From an uncultured Aquimarina sp. (GTDB taxonomy: Bacteria > Bacteroidota > Bacteroidia > Flavobacteriales > Flavobacteriaceae), in assembly GCA_947493035.1 (NCBI GenBank), contig CANLOW010000007.1, positions 1 through 64,000 on the forward strand: a stretch of DNA of 64,000 bases. Reading direction: 5' to 3'. Of this stretch, positions 37,601 to 45,999 are shown piece by piece. Numbering within the stretch: position 1 is the first letter of the stretch; each line of letters starts with the position of its first letter. The notes beneath the pieces are model-generated. The model did no database searches. It was not told the origin of the DNA and worked only from the letters and a program-made list of their open reading frames with translations. The position numbers were made by a program, and so were the translations under genes.

Positions 37601-38142
37601 CAACCATTATTATGATAGCTGTTTTCTTAAGCTTCATCGGAGTTTTTGGAGGAATTGTAATTTCTGGTGCTCCCTTTGTAATCATGATGACCATGATGGG
37701 TATTATTTCCCTTGCTGGTATTGTGGTTAACAATGGTGTTGTATTACTTGATTATACACAACTACTAATTGACAGGAAAACAGTAGCACTAAATAAAGAG
37801 ATCGGTACATTGTTACCTGCTGCTGATGTAAAGGAGGCTATTATCGAAGGTGGTCGCGCACGTCTACGTCCCGTATTACTAACTGCTATTACTACGGTAT
37901 TAGGATTAATTCCCCTAGCAATTGGGTTAAACATCAACTTCATCACCTTATTTGGAGAGTTTGATGCTAATTTCTACATGGGAGGAGATAATGTAATTTT
38001 CTGGGGGCCATTAGCAAAAACTGTAATCTATGGTTTAATTATCGCCACTTTCTTAACCTTAGTAATTGTACCAGTATCCTTTTACTTAGTACATCGATTT
38101 AAATTATGGATTGCTAAATTAAAAGGAACAGAAATAGTATAA
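34672..38142 (+). CDS. RND efflux permease (AcrB-like), enlarged form
   Basis: A 1156-aa resistance-nodulation-division pump with the double 6-helix layout and two large periplasmic loops. Conserved pieces include ENFPEIKEV, GFAIPLSMFMSF and GLGMLVDNGIVVVENVYR in the first half and GIVVNNGVVLLDY in the second, where Asp and polar residues carry protons. It is about 100 residues longer than AcrB: an extra segment near residues 505-620 contains two added hydrophobic stretches before helix 7. The substrate is unknown; toxic compounds or lipids are typical. It closes the TetR operon and has a terminator after it. Confidence 0.94.
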   Translation: MSKDKEIHKEFKLSSWAIDNKTVIWVIITLLLALGFNAYNTMPRENFPEIKEVKIYVNAVYPGNTAEDIERLIIDPLEDRLQNVSGVKKMLSTAQQDFGILSLEFEEGISVEQAKQKVKDEVDQESSKEDWPTFNGAKVKPSVFDISLSEETPILNINIAGDYPTQKLKEFGEYLEDHIEDFEEIKGVDIRGAQDREVEVAVDIYKMMAAKVSFQDILNGIRNGNVTISAGNLKKSGQQRTMRIIGEIKDPKELEDFVIKNDNGIVYLKDIAEVTFKAEDATTYAREFGKPVVMLDVKKRSGKNMVEAVNKIKVLVEETKADIFPSDLRVTLANDQSEKTLNQVDDLVNNIIFGIILVVTVLMFFLGFRNSLFVGFAIPLSMFMSFMILNLLGYTMNTMILFGLIMGLGMLVDNGIVVVENVYRLMKEEGMTRIEAAKKGVGEIAFPIIISTLTTVAAFVPLGMWPGVMGQFMIYFPITLSVVLGSSLFVAIFINSMLVSRFMEVTKRELTLKQLITLSLVLGIIGGLITAIGGAMRGLGTLILVTAVLFWAYKYAIKPMANYFQNNTLVWLENQYKRFVKFALSGAWPIIFFVATFILLFVAFGAFGGSVASQRTKIEFFPDNKPNQIVVYIEYPEGTDIAKTNEITKSIEKRVYTIIDQDEYIFESKNVLVESTVSQVGRGAGNPQTDGGSTSDMPNRGKITATMREYKYRQGKDSEELRAKIQEGLVGIYPGVSISVEKDPVGPPAGAPINIEIKGPDYEALIQTAERMRQFINTKNIAGIDELKIDVNKAKPATKVIVDRKKAGELGVSTGQIGSQLRRSIFGEKAGVYKLDGDNYDINVRFNKENRYNNSTLFNQNITFRDPNNGRLKEIPIAAIASQKNTTSYSAIKHKDGTRVVTVYSGLKPGFTDAAAIVSQIEEEMKQFEKPKGISFDFTGQIEEQNKQMSFLMGAFFAGLGLIFFILIFQFSSISKPTIIMIAVFLSFIGVFGGIVISGAPFVIMMTMMGIISLAGIVVNNGVVLLDYTQLLIDRKTVALNKEIGTLLPAADVKEAIIEGGRARLRPVLLTAITTVLGLIPLAIGLNINFITLFGEFDANFYMGGDNVIFWGPLAKTVIYGLIIATFLTLVIVPVSFYLVHRFKLWIAKLKGTEIV

Positions 38143-38471
38143 GTATAACTTCCGCAGAAGCAGTTATATTTAGTTTAGTTGGTTGACCGTCATTGTTCGA
38201 AAGAATAATGACGGTTTTTTGTTTATTAACTCTTAGTCCAAATCAAAGATGATACGATTTAAAAGATTCCTTATTTATATGGAATGAGAAATTTAATAAC
38301 GACTTCTACATCTCTTGACATTGGATTATAGCCATTAAGAAAATACCTATCATTTTTTTGTCCTTCCATAAAACAAATTACTACCAACTAAATAATCTTA
38401 AAAAATTGTTAATCAGTAATTATTCTACCTAAAGACAGACTAAGTGTCTGTTTTTAAACATCAACACTAAC
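38143..38471. other. Intergenic interval after the efflux operon
   Basis: About 330 bp containing the terminator listed next; the remainder is AT-rich and shows no gene. The promoter of the next operon (from 38472) must be near the end, but I could not place it. Confidence 0.5.
38186..38220 (+). terminator. Terminator of the RND efflux operon
   Basis: Inverted arms ACCGTCATT (38186-38194) and 38207-38215, a 12-nt loop, and a T-run (38215-38220). The stem lies 44 bp past the RND stop. Confidence 0.85.
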
Positions 38472-39128
38472 ATGAAACTAACTCACAAAACAGTTGAAGT
38501 CCTATTATTTTTAGGTCTTTTAGCTTCTATTATCGTTGGATTTGGCGAATATTTCCTTCATTTTTTACCTGAAGGCCCAGGAGGAGAAATAGAAATGCTT
38601 TTTAAAGTTCCATTGGAAAGAGCTAGCAAAGGACATTTTTTAGTAATCATCGGAGCCCCACTATATTTTGCTGGCTACTATGGACTAATGCTATTTTTTC
38701 AATCTACTCATAAAAGCTTAGCTTATTTACTTCTTATTTTAGGGGTGCTTTCTTTTTTCGTAGGAGGAATTTGGGTGGCTTCAAGATATTTTGCTGCTGA
38801 AGTATTCCAACGTAGTGCCAATACTGATGACTTTCAATTTTACTTAAATTCTTATTTAGAGCACTATCAAATACTAGTCTGGGCTCTCCGAGTTTTTGTT
38901 GCTGGTATTTCTATAGTGTACATTACTCTTGTTCTGAAAAATAAAATAGGAATGCCAAAATGGTTGGCACTATTCAACCCTATTGTATTATTAATCATTA
39001 TTATTTCTTCATTGGCTTGGTTCAAATCTTTAGGGGTTCATATTACTCCAATCGCCATGAATGTAACGCATTTCATTTTCTTCGGAATCGTCTTATTACA
39101 ACTCAAAAAAAATCAACATCAATCATAA
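38472..39128 (+). CDS. Conserved multi-pass membrane protein (unknown function)
   Basis: A 218-aa membrane protein with about six predicted helices (residues about 9-28, 55-75, 83-103, 134-155, 166-184 and 192-210). I recognise no catalytic motif. The short acidic loop HFLPEGPGGEIEML after the first helix may face outward. It lies 16 bp upstream of the FG-GAP protein gene and is probably co-transcribed with it. Similar polytopic proteins in Bacteroidota carry only domain-of-unknown-function labels. Confidence 0.75.
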   Translation: MKLTHKTVEVLLFLGLLASIIVGFGEYFLHFLPEGPGGEIEMLFKVPLERASKGHFLVIIGAPLYFAGYYGLMLFFQSTHKSLAYLLLILGVLSFFVGGIWVASRYFAAEVFQRSANTDDFQFYLNSYLEHYQILVWALRVFVAGISIVYITLVLKNKIGMPKWLALFNPIVLLIIIISSLAWFKSLGVHITPIAMNVTHFIFFGIVLLQLKKNQHQS

Positions 39129-39144
39129 TTTCAAAAACTTCTCT

Positions 39145-40827
39145 ATGAAAAAAATTCTCATCAGTCTAGGTGTAGTCATCGCTATACTATTAATCGTGAT
39201 ACTAGGATTCTTTAAAAAAGATCAAGCAAATCCCTACACTCAAGTTTCTTGGGGAAAATTTGGAGGATCTTGTAAAACAGAAAATCTCCCTAAAGATAAC
39301 TTTGGTAAAAAGTTCTCTTCTTGCGATTATAGCGTTCCTAAGGAAGAAATCCCAACATTTAAAAATGCCAAATTTCCATTCGAAAACAAATTCGACGGAA
39401 AAAAATCGTTACCTATTATGGGGTCTGCTATCATCGATATTGACAATGACGGAGTAGATGAAGTATTTGTTGCTGGTGGCGTAACTCAAAATGATGCTTT
39501 GTTTAAATATGAAAATGGAGATTTCGTTGATATTACTATAGCATCAAAACTTCCTAACACCCTTTCAAATACGAGTACATTTGGAGCGGTTTCTTTTGAC
39601 TTGGATAGTAATGGATTTGTCGACCTCTTATTAACTGGTGACTATGGAGTACTATGGTATAAAAATACGGGGGATGGTTTTCTTGTAGAAAAAATAGAGG
39701 TGCCACTTAATGATAAATCTGTTGCTGCTTCTTTAACTATTGGAGATATCAATAAAGATGGATACGCCGATCTATTTGTTAGTGCTTATATCAAACTAGA
39801 TAAAATGGAAGGTCAAACCATCTTTAAAGATTTTAATTATGGAGCTTCTAGTTTATTAATGATCAATAATGGAAATAACACTTTCAAAGATGTAACTGCT
39901 CAATACGGGTTAACCTATATACACAATACCTTCATGGGGATTTTTGTAGATATTGATAACGATTCTTGGTTAGATCTAGTCGTTGCTCATGATACTGGAG
40001 AAGTACGTACTTATAAAAATGAGGCTGGACAGAAGTATACAAAAAAAGCTAATCCAACAACAGGAAATTATGCTTATCCAATGGGAATAGCTGTTGGAGA
40101 TTATAATAACGATGGCTTAGTTGATTTTTTCTTTTCTAATACAGGAACTTCCGTACCCGAATTTTTAGCTCGTGGAGATTTAGCCCAAGAAGATACATTC
40201 ATTGGAACTTGGATGCTATTTAAAAACGAAGGAGATTTCCAATTTACAGATGTAGCAAAAGAAACGAAAATAGCTGACTTCGAATTTTCTTGGGGAGCAC
40301 TCTTCGAAGACTTTGATTTAGATGGAAAACAAGATTTAGTAGTTTCGGAAAATTATGTCGCTTTTCCTCCTCACAAATTATTCAAACTTCCTGGTCGTTT
40401 TTTAACACAGCATGTCAATGAAACCTTTGCTGCTGTAGAAGATCAATCAAATACTATTAACAAAAATTATGGTATCACACCTTTAACTAGTGATTTTAAT
40501 AAAGATGGGTATCCTGATTTGATATTTACCAATATTGGTAGCCCTATGAAGGCTAAAATAAATAAAGGTGGAAATGCTAATTATATTGCTTTTCGTTTTC
40601 CTGAAACTGTTAAATATATCGGAAGTCGTATCGTAATTACTAAAACCGATAATTCGATCCTATCAGACACTTATATTATTGGGGAAGGATTAGTAAGCGA
40701 TCAAACCTCTACCATTACTTTTGGTTTAGGTACTAGTAATACTATAAAATCTGCTACGATCTTCTTACCAAATGGTGAACAAAAAACAATTGAAAATCCT
40801 GACATCAATAAAACGCATCAAATGTAA
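39145..40827 (+). CDS. FG-GAP/VCBS repeat beta-propeller protein with UnbV-like C-terminus
   Basis: A 560-aa protein with an uncleaved N-terminal signal-anchor (about residues 4-22) and FG-GAP repeats carrying calcium loops such as DIDNDGVDEVFVAGG, DLDSNGFVDLLLTGD and DYNNDGLVDFFFSN, consistent with a seven-bladed propeller. The last about 80 residues (YIGSRIVITKTDNS...FGLGTSNTIKSATIFLPNGE) resemble the ASPIC/UnbV domain seen in CRTAC1-like proteins. It is anchored and faces outside the cytoplasm. The role is unknown; the propeller may mediate binding. Confidence 0.88.
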   Translation: MKKILISLGVVIAILLIVILGFFKKDQANPYTQVSWGKFGGSCKTENLPKDNFGKKFSSCDYSVPKEEIPTFKNAKFPFENKFDGKKSLPIMGSAIIDIDNDGVDEVFVAGGVTQNDALFKYENGDFVDITIASKLPNTLSNTSTFGAVSFDLDSNGFVDLLLTGDYGVLWYKNTGDGFLVEKIEVPLNDKSVAASLTIGDINKDGYADLFVSAYIKLDKMEGQTIFKDFNYGASSLLMINNGNNTFKDVTAQYGLTYIHNTFMGIFVDIDNDSWLDLVVAHDTGEVRTYKNEAGQKYTKKANPTTGNYAYPMGIAVGDYNNDGLVDFFFSNTGTSVPEFLARGDLAQEDTFIGTWMLFKNEGDFQFTDVAKETKIADFEFSWGALFEDFDLDGKQDLVVSENYVAFPPHKLFKLPGRFLTQHVNETFAAVEDQSNTINKNYGITPLTSDFNKDGYPDLIFTNIGSPMKAKINKGGNANYIAFRFPETVKYIGSRIVITKTDNSILSDTYIIGEGLVSDQTSTITFGLGTSNTIKSATIFLPNGEQKTIENPDINKTHQM

Positions 40828-40889
40828 TTTCACAATGCAAGTCATTCTTTATACTGCGTTTGAATTTTATAACGATAGTTTTAAGCAAC

Positions 40890-40916
40890 ATACCTCATGT
40901 ACTTGTACATAGGTAT
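40890..40916. repeat. Small inverted repeat between genes
   Basis: ATACCTCATGTAC and GTACATAGGTAT pair with a single bulged C and a 2-nt loop. It lies between the FG-GAP gene and its terminator; it may be a processing site or chance. Confidence 0.4.
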
Positions 40917-40940
40917 TTGATTTCTTTTTAGTTTTTCAAA

Positions 40941-40976
40941 ACACTCAAACCACGAAAAGTTTGAGTGTTTTTTTAC
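40941..40976 (+). terminator. Terminator of the 38472-40827 operon
   Basis: ACACTCAAAC (40941-40950) pairs perfectly with 40961-40970 around CACGAAAAGT-type loop bases and is followed by a T-run. It overlaps the extreme 5' end of an open frame at 40965, which argues for a later start of the next gene. Confidence 0.85.
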
Positions 40977-40997
40977 ACCGCATTAAAACAGCTATTC

Positions 40998-41375
40998 TTG
41001 AAACAAACATTATACTACTCTATCCTCGGATTATTGATATTAGTAATTTATACTGTTTTCAATATCTCCTTAGCTCATTTTACTAAAGAAAGTTTTTGCC
41101 CAATAATAATAAATCTACCTGTTTGTTATATTATCCTTACAGCATTCACAACAGTTGCAATTACTCACATTTTTCACCTAAGAATACACGTCAAGTACTA
41201 TTATTTTTTTATTAGCACCCCTCTATTGTTTGCTTTATTTGGAAGTATTCTAGAACTCTTAAATAAAAATACCTGCCCCAAAAATGAAGCAGGTATCCCA
41301 ATGTGTTTTATTTCTTTAGGAATTTGTTTGTTGTTAATTACCCTAAAATATTTTAATTCAAAAGTTACTTCTTAA
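40998..41375 (+). CDS. Small four-helix membrane protein (unknown function)
   Basis: A 125-aa hydrophobic protein with four predicted helices and a Cys pair (NTCPKN...MCFIS). The frame opens at a GTG at 40965, but that codon lies in the terminator stem of the previous operon, so I start it at the TTG at 40998 (LKQTLYYSILGLL). The true start is uncertain. It converges with the outer membrane protein gene, and their stops overlap by 11 bp. No family recognised. Confidence 0.5.
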   Translation: MKQTLYYSILGLLILVIYTVFNISLAHFTKESFCPIIINLPVCYIILTAFTTVAITHIFHLRIHVKYYYFFISTPLLFALFGSILELLNKNTCPKNEAGIPMCFISLGICLLLITLKYFNSKVTS

Positions 41376-42894
41376 ACAATTGCTCTATATGAAATCGAAA
41401 TCCGATATCTAAAATCATAGGATCAAAATTTCCTTCTAAAGGAATATACTTACCTACTTGAAGAAATAAATCTCCAGCATTAGAATTCCATTGAAGCCCC
41501 GTATTAAATTGAGTAATTAATCCACTCCCAACATTAAGACCACCTCCACCAGCAGCACCGACTAATCCTTTCACAGGAATATAAAAATCTCCAAAAATAG
41601 GTTGGTAGTATGCTAATCCAACTAAACCTTCAGCATAAGCTCCATAATCACCTTCATAAGCCCAAATGGTAGTTGCATTCAACGCAAATCGTTCTCCTAC
41701 ATATTTTTGAAATTCAAAACCTAAATTTTGAAAATTATCAAGATATGGTCGACCTCCACGATCTAAAGCATCAGGAGAGAAATAAGTTCTATTAAACACC
41801 GCAAAAGACATATGGTTTTTCCATAAATCAGCACTATCCACTTTAAAAGCTTCGTTTTGCAAGTCTCTAGGAGAGAAATATGTCAATGTTTTTCCTACAC
41901 TTAATTCTATATGATTAGCATTAAAATCTCCCCATGGTGCAAAGGTTTTACCTGCTGCTAATTTTATATCGTACCCTTTAAAAATCTGTACTGCTATCGC
42001 TCCTTCAAACTGAGCCGTAGCTCCTCCTCCAGAAAGAATTCCTCCTCCTCCACTTGGCCCTATCAATGCATTGGCCTGTAGCTTCAAATGATTATCTAAT
42101 AATGGCAGCTGTCCTCCAGCTCCAAAAAGAATAGACATATATCCATCAGTACCTCCCTTTAAAGCTCCATTAATTTTAAACAGACCATTAAGATATTTGT
42201 TTATCCCTCGTTCTACTTGAGCTCCAACAAGGCCTATTCTTCTTCCATCGACACTTCCTCTACTCCTTTCTAACGAACCTTCTTCTAGATTTTGATATAC
42301 TGTAGTTACAAAGGCTACTCGTAAGTTTTTAAACAGCAAACTAGGCTTTTCTAGAGCTTTCTCATAAATCCTATCTGTATTAAAAAATACATTTTCATTT
42401 ATAGTAATTCCAAAATTGAATTGATTGCCATTTAATTCTCCCGTAGGGAAATCTATTCGGGAAAAACCTGCCCTAAGTCCAATATTACCAAACTGCTTTT
42501 CTAATTCAATATGTGGTCGAATGATTAAACCACCACCATCTGCGGCAGCTCCTCCTCCGCCACCTCCTACGAAGAATCCAGTATCCAAAAACAAACCTGC
42601 CTTTTCCCAAAGAGGAATCATAGCACCTGCTGACATCCCTAAGGTTATTAAACCTGGACGCTCTCCAGCGACAGCAGAGTAAGAATGTAAACCCAAGTAC
42701 CCTTTTGATTTACCTAAATTCAATGCCAACAAATCATATCCTAAGCCTACAAATCCTAAATCAGGCTCATTGTCTTGTGATATAGTTTCATAAGTAAAAC
42801 GAAAACGTGTGGGTACTTTTTTTAGAGTAAACTCTTGTGCTTGAAGAGAAATGCTAACAGCAATAAATACTAACAGTAAAAATCTACGAAACAT
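41365..42894 (-). CDS. Secreted beta-barrel-type outer membrane protein (unknown family)
   Basis: A 509-aa protein with a signal peptide (MFRRFLLLVFIAVSISLQAQ), starting at the ATG at 42894; an ATG at 42903 would add three residues. The body alternates aromatic-Gly beta strands typical of outer membrane barrels (LGFVGLGYDLLALNLGKSKGYLGLHSYSAV, FVGGGGGGAAADGGG). Two Gly-rich loops (about residues 110-125 and 285-300) are notable. It ends in FRFHIEQLFKK rather than a terminal aromatic. Function unknown. Confidence 0.72.
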   Translation of the reverse strand: MFRRFLLLVFIAVSISLQAQEFTLKKVPTRFRFTYETISQDNEPDLGFVGLGYDLLALNLGKSKGYLGLHSYSAVAGERPGLITLGMSAGAMIPLWEKAGLFLDTGFFVGGGGGGAAADGGGLIIRPHIELEKQFGNIGLRAGFSRIDFPTGELNGNQFNFGITINENVFFNTDRIYEKALEKPSLLFKNLRVAFVTTVYQNLEEGSLERSRGSVDGRRIGLVGAQVERGINKYLNGLFKINGALKGGTDGYMSILFGAGGQLPLLDNHLKLQANALIGPSGGGGILSGGGATAQFEGAIAVQIFKGYDIKLAAGKTFAPWGDFNANHIELSVGKTLTYFSPRDLQNEAFKVDSADLWKNHMSFAVFNRTYFSPDALDRGGRPYLDNFQNLGFEFQKYVGERFALNATTIWAYEGDYGAYAEGLVGLAYYQPIFGDFYIPVKGLVGAAGGGGLNVGSGLITQFNTGLQWNSNAGDLFLQVGKYIPLEGNFDPMILDIGFRFHIEQLFKK

Positions 42895-43083
42895 TTTAAG
42901 CAATTTTAATTCGTTGACAAGTATACGAGGAAATTATTAAAAACAAACCGAGATATTTTTACGGTCTTCATCTCAAATCGCTTTTTTTATGAATTTGGAA
43001 AAAATATCCTATAATTACTTTTATTACTATAAATTAAATAGTTATAACATATCTTTCTGATTAATAATGAACACCTTTATTCT

Positions 43084-43620
43084 TTGAAGATAATCTTTAC
43101 CATATATACGTTACTTTTTTTGTCTACATTTTCTATTTATTGTCAAAATAAAACTCTAGAAACATCTGGAGATATTATCCTATATACATTACCGGCTGTA
43201 GCTCTTGGAAGTAGTTTGTTTCAAAAAGATTACAAAGGCGCTAGCGATTTCGGGAAAGGTTTTGCCTTAAACCAACTATTAACCTTTGGATTAAAGTTTG
43301 CTATAGATAAAGAACGCCCCAATATGGAAAACAACAATTCTTTTCCTTCTGCTCATACTTCAACAACTTTTCAAAGTGCTGCTTTTATTCAAAAAAGATA
43401 TGGATGGAAATATGGAATTCCAGCTTATGCTCTAGCCAGCTATACAGGCTTTACCCGTATTAAAGCTGATAAGCATGATATTATAGATGTTATTGCAGGA
43501 GCAATCATTGGAGTTGGAAGCTCATTTTTATTTACTAAACGATATAAAAAAACAAATACTCAACTAACTTTCACTAGTAATGAAGATCGTTTTCTTATTG
43601 GATTTAATCATGTCTTTTAA
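43084..43620 (+). CDS. PAP2-superfamily phosphatase
   Basis: A 178-aa protein with a secretion-type N-terminus (residues 1-20, ending IYC/QNK) and the three PAP2 motifs in order: KFAIDKERP (K-x6-RP), PSAHTS, and TRIKADKHDIIDVIAG (R-x5-H-x3-D). It probably dephosphorylates a lipid phosphate such as undecaprenyl diphosphate or phosphatidate outside the cytoplasm. Apparent start is TTG; I see no nearby ATG. Confidence 0.88.
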   Translation: MKIIFTIYTLLFLSTFSIYCQNKTLETSGDIILYTLPAVALGSSLFQKDYKGASDFGKGFALNQLLTFGLKFAIDKERPNMENNNSFPSAHTSTTFQSAAFIQKRYGWKYGIPAYALASYTGFTRIKADKHDIIDVIAGAIIGVGSSFLFTKRYKKTNTQLTFTSNEDRFLIGFNHVF

Positions 43621-43719
43621 AGATAATTTCAAACTTTTATCGAATAAAAAATTAGAGATATTAGAATCAAAGGATTAAATTAATATATTGATGTACAACA
43701 CAATAAAAATGTAAAAACA

Positions 43720-44031
43720 ATGGGATTAAAAAAATCTTTTTTAAAAACAAAGCCACTCTGTAGCATTGAGTTTTCTGTTCCAGATGATGGGTGTTCTAAA
43801 GTAGAAATTGTCGGAGATTTTAATGATTGGAATGCTTCTGAAGAATTTACTTTCAAGAAGAACAAGAAACGAAAAGAACATGTGTTGAAATTAAAATTAC
43901 CTCAGAATGCGACTTATCAATATCGCTACATTATAGATGGTAATTATGTAAATGAACCTGAAGCAGATAGTCTTATTAATAATTCGTTTGGTACTCAGAA
44001 TTGTGTGCTAGACCTCTGTAAAAAAAATTAA
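43720..44031 (+). CDS. Isolated CBM48/AMPK-type glycogen-binding domain protein
   Basis: A 103-aa protein that is essentially one early-set (CBM48-like) domain: VEIVGDFNDWNASEEFTFKK (about residues 30-49), then YQYRYIIDGNYVNEPEADS. The WN dyad and the conserved NxxG pattern match starch/glycogen-binding modules. Such stand-alone domains occur in Bacteroidota with unknown partners. It is followed by a strong terminator. Confidence 0.9.
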   Translation: MGLKKSFLKTKPLCSIEFSVPDDGCSKVEIVGDFNDWNASEEFTFKKNKKRKEHVLKLKLPQNATYQYRYIIDGNYVNEPEADSLINNSFGTQNCVLDLCKKN

Positions 44032-44035
44032 ACTC

Positions 44036-44076
44036 CTAAACGCCTCAAAGTTGAATTCAACTTTTGAGGCGTTTAG
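44036..44076 (+). terminator. Terminator after the CBM48-like gene
   Basis: CTAAACGCCTCAAAGTTGAA (44036-44055) pairs with 44056-44076 with one bulged base, and is followed by a short T-rich stretch. The stem starts 5 bp after the stop codon. Confidence 0.85.
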
Positions 44077-44158
44077 CTTTCTAACAAATTGAAATACGTA
44101 AAAATGTTAAACTCTTGTTAGGAATTCTAATCATTAGTAAAAAAATATTTCCTTTACA

Positions 44159-44173
44159 GACGACTGGTCTATT
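44159..44173 (+). promoter_or_regulatory. NemR-like operator, copy 1
   Basis: AGACGACTGGTCT (AGAC-N5-GTCT) lies 8 bp before the TetR start codon. The same dyad recurs at 44802-44816 before the old yellow enzyme gene. E. coli NemR binds a TAGACC...GGTCTA type box from memory, so this fits regulation of its own gene and the next. Confidence 0.72.
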
Positions 44174-44180
44174 CTTAATC

Positions 44181-44753
44181 ATGCAAACTAAAAAAGATGA
44201 AATCATTGATATAGGTTATTCCCTTTTTTCAGAGAAGGGATATAGCAATATAGGGTTGAAAGAAATCCTAGATAAAGCTATGGTACCAAAAGGTTCTTTT
44301 TATCATTATTTCAAAAGCAAAGAGGATTTTGGTATTCAAGTACTAAAGAAATATTCTGAAAATGGATTAGCGATTTATAAAACTGTTTTAAATAATGATA
44401 CTATAAATCCTAGTGATCGTATTCTTTTATTCTATACAAGTAAAGTAAAAGAGTACAAAGAGCAAAACTGTATGAATGGTTGCCTACTAGGTAATATTAC
44501 TGCAGAAATGAGTAATAATAATGAAAATATAAGAGAACTCCTTGCAATCGAATTTGCTAAATGGGAAAACACCCTTGAAAATTGTATTCATCAAGCCATA
44601 AATAACAAGGAAATAAACAATGAATTGAGTGCGGCTACTATGTCTGTATTTATCCAAAATAGCTGGGAAGGAGCTTTATTAAATATGAAGTGTAAACAGA
44701 GTTTAAAACCTCTATATCATTTTCTTGAAGGTCTTAAAGTACTATTAAACTAA
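44181..44753 (+). CDS. TetR/AcrR-family regulator, NemR-like
   Basis: A 190-aa regulator with a helix-turn-helix at residues about 10-48 (GYSLFSEKGYSNIGLKEILDKAMVPKGSFYHYFKSKEDFG). The ATG at 44181 (MQTKKDEIIDIG) is preferred over the longer frame from 44115, because the operator dyad lies just before it. The C-terminal domain has Cys residues (KEQNCMNGCLLGN) of the sort NemR uses to sense electrophiles. Position before an old yellow enzyme and two matching operators support a NemR-like role. Confidence 0.88.
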   Translation: MQTKKDEIIDIGYSLFSEKGYSNIGLKEILDKAMVPKGSFYHYFKSKEDFGIQVLKKYSENGLAIYKTVLNNDTINPSDRILLFYTSKVKEYKEQNCMNGCLLGNITAEMSNNNENIRELLAIEFAKWENTLENCIHQAINNKEINNELSAATMSVFIQNSWEGALLNMKCKQSLKPLYHFLEGLKVLLN

Positions 44754-44801
44754 TTTTAGTATAAACAAATAACAACAATGTAAGATAATTCACTAACACA
44801 C

Positions 44802-44816
44802 TAGACGACCAGTCTA
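44802..44816 (+). promoter_or_regulatory. NemR-like operator, copy 2
   Basis: TAGACGACCAGTCTA (TAGAC-N5-GTCTA) lies 42 bp before the alkene reductase start. It is a near-perfect match to the site before the TetR gene, so both are probably controlled by that regulator. Confidence 0.75.
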
Positions 44817-44858
44817 TTTTAATACATATTAAATAATCTTAATAAACAAATAATCGTT

Positions 44859-45929
44859 ATGAAATTATTCGAATCGTATTCATTAAATGACAAACTAAAA
44901 TTAAACAATAGAATTGTAATGGCACCGATGACCAGATGTAGAGCCATCGATAATATCCCTAATGAATTATTAGCAAAATACTACAATCAAAGAGCTGAAG
45001 CTGGCCTTATAATCACTGAAGGGACCTCTCCTTCCCCTAATGGTCTTGGGTACCCTAGAATTCCTGCAGCATATTCTGATGATCAAATATTAGGATGGAA
45101 AAAAGTAGCTGAAGCCGTACATGAAAAAGATGGAAATATATTTATCCAACTCATGCATTGCGGACGTATTGTCGGTAAATCTAGTCTCCCTGAAGGCGCG
45201 ATTACTCTTGCTCCTTCAGCAGTTCAGGCAACAGGAGAAATCTTCACAGAACAAGGAATGGCAGCTCATGATACTCCTAAAGAAATGTCTTTAGAAGAAA
45301 TTAGTAAATCACAAGAGGAGTTTGTTACCTCTTCAAGAAGACTTGTAGAGGAAGCAGGAATCGATGGTATTGAACTACACGCAGCTAATGGCTATCTATT
45401 AAATCAATTTATCAATCCTAAATCAAATATTAGAAAAGATCAATATGGCGGTAATGTTGAAAACAGAGCTAGGTATGTATTAGAAACTGCTCAAAAAGTA
45501 GCAGATGCTATTGGTGCTGAAAAAGTTGGTATTCGTTTTTCTCCTTATGGCGCTTATAATGATATGGAAGCACATCATGATGAAGTAGTTGAAATGTTCT
45601 CTTATCTAGCAGAAGAACTTTCTAAAATGGGTATTGCCTATATACATATTGTAGACCAAAGAGTGGCTTTTGGTGGCCCAGAATTCATAACTGACATTAA
45701 ATCTACCATTAAGGAACATTTTAAAGGTACAGTAATTTCTGGTGGAGATGTAAATTCTACCGAAAAGGCAAATAAAATACTTGATAGTGGATTAGACCTA
45801 GTATATGTCGGTAGGCCTTTTATTTCTAACCCAAATCTTGTCGAAAAGCTAAAAAACAATAAGGAATTGGTTACCCCTAATCCTGATACTTTTTTTAGTG
45901 CAAGTGCTGAAGGATTTACGGATTATTAA
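44859..45929 (+). CDS. Old yellow enzyme-family alkene reductase (NemA-like)
   Basis: A 356-aa FMN barrel: MAPMTRCRA (residues 22-30), LMHCGRIVG at about 95-103 and the ELHAANGYLLNQFINPKSNIRKDQYGG family segment at about 170-196, then the FMN phosphate-binding VISGGDVN and YVGRPFISNP. It reduces activated alkenes and related electrophiles with NADPH. The adjoining NemR-like TetR and matching operators make a complete electrophile-detoxification pair. Confidence 0.93.
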   Translation: MKLFESYSLNDKLKLNNRIVMAPMTRCRAIDNIPNELLAKYYNQRAEAGLIITEGTSPSPNGLGYPRIPAAYSDDQILGWKKVAEAVHEKDGNIFIQLMHCGRIVGKSSLPEGAITLAPSAVQATGEIFTEQGMAAHDTPKEMSLEEISKSQEEFVTSSRRLVEEAGIDGIELHAANGYLLNQFINPKSNIRKDQYGGNVENRARYVLETAQKVADAIGAEKVGIRFSPYGAYNDMEAHHDEVVEMFSYLAEELSKMGIAYIHIVDQRVAFGGPEFITDIKSTIKEHFKGTVISGGDVNSTEKANKILDSGLDLVYVGRPFISNPNLVEKLKNNKELVTPNPDTFFSASAEGFTDY

Positions 45930-45946
45930 TCTGTATATAAAACAAA

Positions 45947-45981
45947 AGACCTCACAGGTTTTAAAAAAACCTGTGAGGTCT
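45947..45981 (+). terminator. Terminator after the alkene reductase
   Basis: Perfect 15-bp arms AGACCTCACAGGTTT (45947-45961) and 45967-45981 around a 5-nt A-rich loop, followed by TACTTTT. Confidence 0.88.
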
Positions 45982-45999
45982 ACTTTTACACATAAAAGC

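Noticed and set aside
35850-37946. Short minus-strand frames inside the RND pump gene
   Set aside because: They lie antisense to conserved RND sequence and read as shadow peptides.
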